Shown: positions 57,434-64,000 of the stretch, piece after piece | Position numbering within the stretch: position 1 is the first letter of the stretch | Layout of the letters: each line of letters starts with the position of its first letter | NCBI GenBank assembly: GCA_041687675.1 | Contig: JAWLBM010000011.1 | Location: 1 to 64,000 of the forward strand | Direction of reading: 5' to 3' | DNA length: 64,000 nucleotides | Origin: JAWLBM01 sp041687675 | GTDB taxonomy: Bacteria; Pseudomonadota; Alphaproteobacteria; Rhizobiales; Pleomorphomonadaceae | Program-made: the position numbers and the translations under genes | Notes under the pieces: model-generated | Seen by the model: the letters and a program-made list of their open reading frames with translations, nothing else | The model's database searches: none | Told to the model about the DNA's origin: nothing

Positions 57434-58753
57434 ATGACCGACACCACCACAACCACCCCGGCCGCCGCTGCGCCGACCCGGCGCGACGCCCTGAAGACGC
57501 TCGGCGCCGCGGCCGGCGCCGCCGCCGGCCTGACGCTCGGCCCGGGTTTCGTGCGCTATGCCCAGGCGCAGACCTCCGAGCCGATCCGCATCGGATTCCA
57601 GGTCCACCGCACCGGCATCGGCGCCGCCTACGGCCGCTGGTACGAGCGCACCACCAACGCGGCGGTGGAGCTGATCAACGCCGCCGGCGGCATCGCCGGG
57701 CGGCCGATCGAGATCATCGCCGAGGACGACGGCACCGACCCGGGCCGCGGCGCGGAGGTGGTCGAGAAGTTCGCCACCCAGCACCGCTGCGACGTCGCCT
57801 TCGGCACCCTGTTCAGCCATGTGGTGATGGGCTCGGCGCCGCGCGCGGGCGAGCTGAAGCTGCCCTACTACGTGGTGTCCGAGGGCTACCACGTCGCCTC
57901 CGGCAAGCTGAACCGCTACACCTTCCAACCCGGCATCACCGACGTGCGCAGCCAGGTGACCTCGATGGCGCCGTGGATCGCCGGCAACCTCGGCAAGAAG
58001 GTGACGATGGTCTACCCGGACTACGCCTTCGGCCACGACCACCGCGATTTTTTCTCCGCCGCGATCAAGGCGCAGGGCGGCGAGATCGCCGCGCTGGTGC
58101 CGATCCCGCCGACGGAGACCTCGTTCACCCGCTACTTCCCGAACATCCCGATGGACACGGAGGTGCTCTACCACGTGATGGTCGGGCCGGCGGTGCTGAC
58201 CTTCGTCAAGGAACTCGGGGAATACTACGGCAGCGACCATCCGGCGCTGTTCGGCTTCATCGACAGCCTCGAGGCGGTCGACCTCGCCAGCCCCGGCCTC
58301 GAGTTCCTCGAGGGCTCCCACTTCTGGGAGGCCTACCCGCGCTACGCCGGCGAGAACCCGTCCGCGCACGACCTGTTCTACCGCGAGACGGTCGGCGTGG
58401 ACCTCAACGGCGCCAGCCTGTCCGATCCGACCGAGGTCTCGACCTTCTCGCACATGTTCGGCTGCTGGGAGACCCTCTACATCCTCAAGCAGGCGATCGA
58501 GGCGAGCGGCTACCAGTCGGCCACGGACGCGGACCGCAAGAAGCTGATCGAGGCCACCGAGGCGCTGGAGAGCTTCGCCGAGGGCAACGAGCATCCGCAG
58601 GGCGACAAGGTCTTCAACGGCAAGCTCCACCAGGTGTTCGGCCACCAGAACATCACCCGGGTGGAGGGCGGCAAGGGCGTCCTCGTGCACCGCACCTCGA
58701 TCGAGGACGGGCTCTACGAGCCGGAGGCGGACTACACCACCATGCCGCTCTGA
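57434..58753 (+). CDS. Branched-chain amino acid-type ABC transporter, binding protein
   Basis: The 439-residue periplasmic protein is of the LivJ/Leu-Ile-Val-binding family. The N-terminus has a twin-arginine motif (TRRDALKTLG, residues 15-24) followed by AAAGAAAGLTLGPGFV, so export by Tat is likely. Family motifs: IRIGFQVHRTGIGAAYG, LINAAGGIAGRPIEIIAEDD and GVVYPDYAFGHDHRDF-like MVYPDYAFGHD. The bound ligand of such proteins is often an aromatic or heterocyclic acid, not an amino acid. Position downstream of the catabolic genes makes the pathway substrate the likely ligand. Confidence 0.92.
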   Translation: MTDTTTTTPAAAAPTRRDALKTLGAAAGAAAGLTLGPGFVRYAQAQTSEPIRIGFQVHRTGIGAAYGRWYERTTNAAVELINAAGGIAGRPIEIIAEDDGTDPGRGAEVVEKFATQHRCDVAFGTLFSHVVMGSAPRAGELKLPYYVVSEGYHVASGKLNRYTFQPGITDVRSQVTSMAPWIAGNLGKKVTMVYPDYAFGHDHRDFFSAAIKAQGGEIAALVPIPPTETSFTRYFPNIPMDTEVLYHVMVGPAVLTFVKELGEYYGSDHPALFGFIDSLEAVDLASPGLEFLEGSHFWEAYPRYAGENPSAHDLFYRETVGVDLNGASLSDPTEVSTFSHMFGCWETLYILKQAIEASGYQSATDADRKKLIEATEALESFAEGNEHPQGDKVFNGKLHQVFGHQNITRVEGGKGVLVHRTSIEDGLYEPEADYTTMPL

Positions 58754-58880
58754 CGGCCGGCGTCGCGGGCGGGGGCTCCGGGATCCGGGGTCCCGCCCGT
58801 CGCCGGGCTGCGGCGGACGCCTGCCGGCGCCCGCCGCGACGCCTCCCCTCCGCCCTCGCGCCCACGGTCCGGAACCCTCG

Positions 58881-59762
58881 GTGTCCTTCGGTCCCCATCT
58901 CCTCCTCGCCGTGCTCGAAGGCACGGTCATCGCCGCCGTGCTGGCGCTGACGGCGCTCGGGCTGTCGCTGCAGTTCGGCGTCATGCGCATCGTCAACGTG
59001 GCGCACGGCGAGTTCTTCATGCTGGGCGCGGTGGTCGCCTTCTGGTTCTCCCAGCTCCTGCCCGGGCAGCCGGCGGCGGGGTTCGTGCTCGCGCTCGTCG
59101 GCGCGCCGCTGGTGGTCGGCGCCGTCGCGCTCGCCTCGGAGCGGCTGGTGCTGAGGCGGCTCGACTACGACCCGGAGGCGACGATCGTCGCCACCATCGG
59201 CCTCCTGTTCATCCTCCAGCAGCTGGCGCTGACCTTCTTCGGGCCGGACGCAAGGCCCGTCGCCGCCCCCTTCAACATCCGCGTGCCGCTGCCGTGGTTC
59301 GGCTTCTCCGGCTACAAGCTGTTCGTGGTGGTCGCCGCGCTGGCGCTGATGCTCGCCGTCTGGTGGGGACTGACGCGCACCCGCATCGGCCTCGTCATGC
59401 GCGCGACCCAGTATGACCGCGAGACCGCCGAGGCGTTCGGCATCCCGGTCGACCGGGTCTATGCCGGCGTATTCGCGCTCGGCGCGGCGCTCGCCGCGGT
59501 CGCGGCCGTGCTGATCGTGCCGATCCGCCAGGCGCACTACCTGATGGGGGTCGACCCGCTGCTGCTGTCCTTCATCGTCGTCATCATCGGCGGGCTCGGC
59601 AGCCTCAAGGGGAGCGTGGTGGCGGCGCTGATCGTCGGCCTCAGCGACGGCATCATCTCGGTGTTCTTCTCGCCGACGCTGGCGAAGATCCTCGGCACCG
59701 TGCTGGTGGCGCTGGTGCTGGTCGTCCGCCCGCGCGGCCTGTTCGGGAGCGCCGAGCGATGA
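58881..59762 (+). CDS. livH: Branched-chain amino acid-type ABC permease, LivH
   Basis: The 293-residue permease begins HLLLAVLEGTVIAAVLALTALGLSLQFGVMRIVNVAHGEFFMLGA; the IVNVAHGEF segment is the LivH hallmark. GGLGSLKGSVVAALIVG and VLVVRPRGLFG at the C-terminus complete it. GTG 58881 lies 128 bp after the binding-protein gene, a gap with nothing recognisable. Confidence 0.94.
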   Translation: MSFGPHLLLAVLEGTVIAAVLALTALGLSLQFGVMRIVNVAHGEFFMLGAVVAFWFSQLLPGQPAAGFVLALVGAPLVVGAVALASERLVLRRLDYDPEATIVATIGLLFILQQLALTFFGPDARPVAAPFNIRVPLPWFGFSGYKLFVVVAALALMLAVWWGLTRTRIGLVMRATQYDRETAEAFGIPVDRVYAGVFALGAALAAVAAVLIVPIRQAHYLMGVDPLLLSFIVVIIGGLGSLKGSVVAALIVGLSDGIISVFFSPTLAKILGTVLVALVLVVRPRGLFGSAER

Positions 59763-60709
59763 GCGGGCGCGCCCTTCTCCTGCACGCCGGCGTGATCGTC
59801 CTCCTCGCCCTGCTCCAGTTCGTGCTGCCCGAGTATTTCCGCCTGCAGCTCACCCGGGTGATGGTGCTCGCCGTCTACGCCATGGGCTACAACATCCTGT
59901 TCGGCTACACGGGCCTCCTCAGCCTCGGCCACGCGATGTTCTTCGGCGCCGGGCTCTACGGGGCGGCGCTGGGCGTGACCGAGTTCGGCCTCGCGCCTCC
60001 CGCGGCCTTCCTCGCCGGCATCGCCGCGGGCCTCGCCGTCTCGGCCGTTGTGGGCGTCCTCGCGCTCCGCACGACCGGCGTCGCCTTCATGATCGTGACG
60101 CTGATGTTCGCACAGGCGGCCTACCTGACCGTCCTCTACTTCGGCAACGTCACCCGCGGCGACGAGGGGCTGGTGCTGCCGCCGGAGGCGCGCGGCTTCG
60201 ACCTCCTCGGCCTCGGCTTCGACCTCACCGACCTCTCCACCCGCTACAACCTCGCGCTGCTCCTCCTCGCGGTCACCATGGCGGTGTCGCTCGCCGTGGT
60301 CCGCTCGCCCTTCGGGCGGACGCTGGTGGCGATCCGCGAGAACGAGCCGCGGACGGTGATGCTCGGCTATGACGTGCACCGCCACAAGCTCGCCGCCCTC
60401 GTCCTCTCCGGCACCATCGCGGCGACCGCGGGGGCCGCCTATGCGCTGATGTTCGCCTACGCCGGCGCCACCTTCGCCTCGATCCAGTACTCGATCCACG
60501 CGCTGCTCTGGACGCTGGTCGGCGGCGCGGCGACGGTGCTCGGGCCGCTGGTCGGCACCGCCATCATGTTCACCGTGATCGACCTCGCCAGCGGCTACAC
60601 CACCGCGAGCCTGCTCGCCGTCGGCGTGGTGCTGATCGTCATCGTCCTCTTCTTCCCGCGCGGGATCGTCGGGACCATCCGCGAGAGGTGGGCGCCGTGG
60701 CTGCCGTGA
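59759..60709 (+). CDS. livM: Branched-chain amino acid-type ABC permease, LivM
   Basis: The 316-residue second permease has the LivM signature YNILFGYTGLLSLGHAMFFGAGLY. RYNLALLLLAVTMAVSLAVVRSPFGRTLVAIRENE and GTIAATAGAAYALMFAYAG follow. The ATG overlaps the livH stop (ATGA). Its last bases overlap the livG gene. Confidence 0.94.
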   Translation: MSGRALLLHAGVIVLLALLQFVLPEYFRLQLTRVMVLAVYAMGYNILFGYTGLLSLGHAMFFGAGLYGAALGVTEFGLAPPAAFLAGIAAGLAVSAVVGVLALRTTGVAFMIVTLMFAQAAYLTVLYFGNVTRGDEGLVLPPEARGFDLLGLGFDLTDLSTRYNLALLLLAVTMAVSLAVVRSPFGRTLVAIRENEPRTVMLGYDVHRHKLAALVLSGTIAATAGAAYALMFAYAGATFASIQYSIHALLWTLVGGAATVLGPLVGTAIMFTVIDLASGYTTASLLAVGVVLIVIVLFFPRGIVGTIRERWAPWLP

Positions 60710-61428
60710 CGCTGCTCGCGACCTCGGGCCTTGCCAAGCGCTTCGGCGGCCTCGTCGCCGTCGCCGGGGTGGACTTCTCGCTCCGGGCCGGCGAGATCCG
60801 CGCGGTGATCGGCCCGAACGGCGCCGGCAAGACCACCTTCGTCAGCCTGGTCTCGGGGCGCGTGCCGCCGAGCGCCGGGCGCATCCACTTCGAGGGCGAG
60901 GACATCACCGCGCTGGCGGCGCACCGGCGGGTGCGGCGGGGCATCGCCTACACCTTCCAGATCACCAGCGTCTACCAGCGGCTCAAGGTCGCCGAGAACG
61001 TCGCCCTCGCCGCCCATTCCGGCATGGCCTCCGGCCGCGGCGACGCGGCGGCGGGGCTCCGCGCGCGGGTCGCCCGCGCGCTCGAGCGCGTCGGCCTCGC
61101 CGACCGGGCCGGCCAGCCCGCCGGCTCCCTCGCCTACGGCCACCAGCGCCTGCTCGAGGTGGCGATGGGGCTGGCGCTGGAGCCCAAGCTGCTCATCCTC
61201 GACGAGCCGACGCAGGGCCTGTCGGACGCCGAGATCGAGGGCTTCTGCGCCCTCGTCCGCTCGATCGCCGCCGAGGCCACGGTGCTCCTCATCGAGCACA
61301 ACATGGGGGTCGTCATGCAGCTTGCCGACCGCATCACCGTGTTCGACCGCGGCGCCATTCTCGCCGAGGGCACCCCGGCGGAGGTGCGCGCCGATCCCGC
61401 CGTCCAGAGCGCCTACCTGGGGACCTGA
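60697..61428 (+). CDS. livG: Branched-chain amino acid-type ABC ATPase, LivG
   Basis: The protein has about 243 residues. It has Walker A GPNGAGKTTFVSLVSG, Q-loop TFQITSVYQRLKVAENV, signature LAYGHQRLLEVAMGLAL (a divergent form of LSGGQ), Walker B LLILDEPTQGLSD and switch IEHNMGVVM. Three GTG codons (60688, 60697, 60706) could start it; 60697 has GAGAGG at the best distance. Confidence 0.93.
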   Translation: MAAVTLLATSGLAKRFGGLVAVAGVDFSLRAGEIRAVIGPNGAGKTTFVSLVSGRVPPSAGRIHFEGEDITALAAHRRVRRGIAYTFQITSVYQRLKVAENVALAAHSGMASGRGDAAAGLRARVARALERVGLADRAGQPAGSLAYGHQRLLEVAMGLALEPKLLILDEPTQGLSDAEIEGFCALVRSIAAEATVLLIEHNMGVVMQLADRITVFDRGAILAEGTPAEVRADPAVQSAYLGT

Positions 61429-62129
61429 TGCTCGACCTCCACGCCATCGACTGCTCCTACGGCGACGTGCAGGTGCTGCGCGGCTTCCAGCTCCGGCTGG
61501 AGGCGGGCGAGATCCTCTGCCTGCTCGGCCGCAACGGGGCGGGCAAGACCACGGCGCTGAAGGCGATCATGGGCCAAGTGAAGGTGACCTCGGGCTCGAT
61601 CGTCTTCGACGGGACGGACCTCGCCCGCCTCCCCGCCCACCGGATCCCGGGCCTCGGCATCGGCTACGTGCCGCAGGGCCGGCGGCTCTTCGCCGAGCTC
61701 ACCGTGCGCGAGAACCTCGAGATCGGTCTGATGACCCGGCGCACCAGCGAGGCGACGCTGGACCACGTGCTCACCTTCTTCCCCGTCCTCAGGGAGCGCT
61801 TCTCCCAGCGCTCCGGCACGCTCTCCGGCGGCGAGCAGCAGATGCTGGCGATGGCGCGGGCGCTCTGCCTCGACCCGAAGGTGCTGCTCCTCGACGAGCC
61901 CACCGAGGGGCTGATGCCGTCGATGATCGCCCGCATCCGCGACGCCGTTCTCGAGCTCAAGGAGCACGGCGTCACCGTCATCCTGGTCGAGCAGCGGGTG
62001 GACGCGGTGCTGCCGGTCGCCGACCGGGTCGCCTTCGTCGAGGGCGGGCGGGTCCGCGACACGGTGCCGGTCGAGGTGCTGCGGAAGGACCGCCGGCTCA
62101 TCGACCACTACGTGGGGCTCGGGCCATGA
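61428..62129 (+). CDS. livF: Branched-chain amino acid-type ABC ATPase, LivF
   Basis: The 233-residue ATPase has CSYGDVQVLRGFQL, Walker A GRNGAGKTTALKAIMG, VPQGRRLFAELTVRENLEIG (LivF-specific), signature LSGGEQQMLAMARAL, Walker B LLLDEPTEGLMP and switch VEQRVDAVL. Its ATG shares one base with the livG stop. The stop overlaps the start of the next membrane-protein gene. Confidence 0.94.
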   Translation: MLDLHAIDCSYGDVQVLRGFQLRLEAGEILCLLGRNGAGKTTALKAIMGQVKVTSGSIVFDGTDLARLPAHRIPGLGIGYVPQGRRLFAELTVRENLEIGLMTRRTSEATLDHVLTFFPVLRERFSQRSGTLSGGEQQMLAMARALCLDPKVLLLDEPTEGLMPSMIARIRDAVLELKEHGVTVILVEQRVDAVLPVADRVAFVEGGRVRDTVPVEVLRKDRRLIDHYVGLGP

Positions 62130-63544
62130 TCCGTCGCCTTGGGGCCGCCGGTCTCGGGGCGGCCGTCGCCCTCGCCGACGCCGGGCCGGCGCTCGCCCAC
62201 GGGGCCGAGCGCGGCTGGGTGCTGACGATGCCGACGGGCTTCGTCGTCGCCGGCGGCACGGCGGCGGTGGCCGTCTCGTTCCTGGCGGTCCTCGCCCTGC
62301 CGGACCGGCTGGCGGCGGGCCTCCTCGCCGCCCGCCTTCGGCTCGGCCGGGCGCCGGACCTGCCGGTGGCGGCGGTCGGAACAGTGAGCTTCCTCCTGCT
62401 GCTGCTGCTGGTCGCCGCCGGCTTTCTCGGCAGCCGCGATCCGCTCGGAAACCCGCTGCCGCTGTCGATCTGGACGCTCTGGTGGGTCGGGATCCCGATC
62501 GCCAGCGCCCTTTTCGGCAACGTCTGGGCGGTGCTCAATCCCTTCGCCGGGCCCTTCCGGCTGGCGGACCGCGCCTCGGGCGGCCGCCTCTCCGCGCGCG
62601 CCCGGCCGCTGCCGGAAAGCGCCGGCTACGTCGCGGCGATCCTCCTCTTCCTCGCCTTCGCCTGGTTCGAGCTCGTCGACCCGGCGCCGGACGACCCGGA
62701 CCGCCTCGCCCTCGCCGTCGCGGTCTACGTCGCCTTCACCTTCGCGATGATGGCGCTGTTCGGCGAGGCCTGGCTCCGGCGCGCCGATCCCTTCGCCGTG
62801 TTCTTCCGCCTCGTCTCCCGGGTCGCGCCGCTCGGGACGGAGGATGGGCCCGACGGCCGGCGCCTGGTGCTCGCGCTCCCCGGCGCGCGGCTTGCCGAGG
62901 AACCGCCGCTTCCCTGGCCGGGGACGCTGTTCCTGCTGGTGACGCTCTCGACCGTCTCCTTCGACGCGCTGTCGAAGACCTTCGCCTACCTCGGGCTCAT
63001 CGGCGTCAACCCGCTGGAGTTCCCGGGCCGCTCGGCTGTGATGGCGGCGAACACCGCGGGCCTCCTCCTCGCCGCGGCCCTGCTCGCCGGCGTCTTCGTC
63101 GCGGCCGTCGCGCTGGGCCGGACGCTCGCCGGCGGCGGGCCGCCGCTGCGGATGCTGGCGGGACGGCTGGTGCTCTCCATCGTGCCGATCTCGGTCGCCT
63201 TCCACCTCTCCCACTACCTGGTCCTGTTGCTCGTCAACGGGCAATACGCGCTGGTGGCCTTCGGCGACCCGTTCGGGACGGGCCACAACCTCCTCGGCCT
63301 CGACGACCACGACGTCACCGTCTCCCTGCTCGCCACCCGCGCGGGAACGCTGGCGATCTGGACCGTCCAGACGGCGGCGATCGTCGCCGGGCACGTTCTG
63401 GCGGTGGGAGTGGCGCATGCGCTGCTGGCGGGCTGGCGGCGCGAGCTCCGGCGGGTCGGCGCGGCGGAGGTGCCGCTCGCGGCGGTGATGGTCGCCTACA
63501 CCGCCTTCGGCCTCTGGCTGCTCTCCTCCCCGACGGCCGGGTGA
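62126..63544 (+). CDS. Multi-pass membrane protein, family annotated as fenitrothion hydrolase
   Basis: The 472-residue protein has a signal-like N-terminus ending PALAHGAERG and about 10-11 helices. Segments such as WTLWWVGIPIASALFGNVWAVLNPF, ESAGYVAAILLFLAFAWFELVDPAPDDPD, LFLLVTLSTVSFDALSKT and VSVAFHLSHYLVLLLVNGQ-type (VAFHLSHYLVLLL) follow a family widely labelled fenitrothion hydrolase in actinobacteria. The histidines in FHLSHYL and the conserved acidic LDDHD look functional. That label comes from one enzyme study as I remember it, so the native role is open. ATG 62126 overlaps livF, placing it in the operon. Confidence 0.72.
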   Translation: MIRRLGAAGLGAAVALADAGPALAHGAERGWVLTMPTGFVVAGGTAAVAVSFLAVLALPDRLAAGLLAARLRLGRAPDLPVAAVGTVSFLLLLLLVAAGFLGSRDPLGNPLPLSIWTLWWVGIPIASALFGNVWAVLNPFAGPFRLADRASGGRLSARARPLPESAGYVAAILLFLAFAWFELVDPAPDDPDRLALAVAVYVAFTFAMMALFGEAWLRRADPFAVFFRLVSRVAPLGTEDGPDGRRLVLALPGARLAEEPPLPWPGTLFLLVTLSTVSFDALSKTFAYLGLIGVNPLEFPGRSAVMAANTAGLLLAAALLAGVFVAAVALGRTLAGGGPPLRMLAGRLVLSIVPISVAFHLSHYLVLLLVNGQYALVAFGDPFGTGHNLLGLDDHDVTVSLLATRAGTLAIWTVQTAAIVAGHVLAVGVAHALLAGWRRELRRVGAAEVPLAAVMVAYTAFGLWLLSSPTAG

Positions 63545-63582
63545 GGTGATCCCGCCGTCGCCGGCGGCCGTAACAGCGGGCG

Positions 63583-64000
63583 ATGTCGACACCGGTCCCC
63601 GTTCCCTCCGCCGCCCGCAGCCTCGGCGCCGCCGGCCTGCTGCCCACCCTCGCGGCCCTCGCCGCCGTCGCCTTCGGCGGACCCGCGCTCGCGGCCGCCG
63701 GCTTCGCGATCGCGGCGATCTACGGGGCGGCGATCCTGAGCTTCCTCGGCGGGGCCTGGTGGGGCATCGCCGCCGCGCGGGCGCCCGAGCATCGCCTCGG
63801 CGCGCTCCTTGCCGTCGCCGTGCTGCCGTCGCTGCTCGCCGCCGGAGCGCTCTGGGCGCTGTCGCCGCTCGCCGTCGCGGTGCTCGGCCTCGCCTTCCTG
63901 GGCGCGCCGGCGGTCGACCGGCTGCTCCTGGCGGAGGGTTTCGCCCCGCCCTGGTGGCTCAGCCTGCGGCTTCCGCTTTCAGCGGCGATGGGCGTCCTCC
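63583..64000 (+). CDS. DUF3429 domain-containing membrane protein, partial
   Basis: The frame runs from ATG 63583 to the window end without a stop (139 codons). It has DUF3429 features: FAIAAIYGAAILSFLGGAWWGIAAARAP (the ILSFLGGAWWG run is diagnostic), then LLAVAVLPSLLAAGALWAL and LGLAFLGAPAVDRLLL. Four helices are seen so far. The function of the family is unknown. It starts 38 bp after the previous stop. Confidence 0.82.
   Translation, partial: MSTPVPVPSAARSLGAAGLLPTLAALAAVAFGGPALAAAGFAIAAIYGAAILSFLGGAWWGIAAARAPEHRLGALLAVAVLPSLLAAGALWALSPLAVAVLGLAFLGAPAVDRLLLAEGFAPPWWLSLRLPLSAAMGVL

Overview
The window is about 70% GC and densely coded on both strands, with frequent 4-bp start/stop overlaps and many GTG starts. 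Its families (DUF2794, a UgpBAEC glycerol-phosphate importer, TctABC/TctDE, several Liv- and His-type importers) and its palindromic intergenic repeats point to an alphaproteobacterium of the Hyphomicrobiales (Rhizobiales). The genus cannot be fixed from the sequence. No rRNA, tRNA, CRISPR array or intact mobile element was found.

Layout. 1-1200: inverted pair of palindromic repeats, an ISAs1-type transposase remnant and an orphan Phd/YefM antitoxin. 1204-15754: housekeeping and small genes (asd, a Tas-like reductase, DinB, the divergent tesA / ybbA-ybbP set, a Bax-inhibitor-1 protein, DUF2794, acs, methyltransferase, EVE, YciI, cytochrome c). They are interrupted at 10257-11226 by a lower-GC islet holding a Panacea-type antitoxin and a two-helix membrane protein. 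15992-20198: ugpBAEC. 20237-28843 (minus strand): an enolase-superfamily dehydratase and a beta-hydroxyacid dehydrogenase, then the TctD regulator, a sensor kinase fused to a periplasmic binding protein, and the TctCBA carboxylate transporter. 29132-31816: a NitT/TauT-type ABC transporter. 31820-39766: mixed genes (GH13 enzyme, MscS channel, DUF1206, serine hydrolase, SDR, NahE-like hydratase-aldolase). 39841-44989: a polar-amino-acid ABC importer with an embedded AspA/AstE-type deacylase and a divergent RpiR regulator.

45015-45608 holds two tiny membrane or basic peptide genes with strong ribosome binding sites and a DUF2188 gene. From 45628 a TTGACA-17-TTCAAT promoter overlaps a perfect 12-bp inverted repeat and precedes a tightly packed plus-strand run to about 62 kb: ferredoxin-NADP reductase, hydantoinase/oxoprolinase A and B, a xanthine-dehydrogenase-type FAD subunit, a fused 2Fe-2S/molybdopterin subunit, a 6-hydroxynicotinate-reductase-like protein, MarR, UPF0280 (ApbE-like), an AA_synth/DUF1185 protein and a five-gene LivKHMGF-type importer. 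My reading is a complete, inducible module for import, hydroxylation, ferredoxin-driven ring reduction and ATP-driven lactam opening of an unknown N-heteroaromatic acid. UPF0280 is a candidate flavinyltransferase for the reductase. This is the most interesting part of the window. The last genes are a multi-pass membrane protein of the family annotated as fenitrothion hydrolase and a DUF3429 gene cut by the window end.
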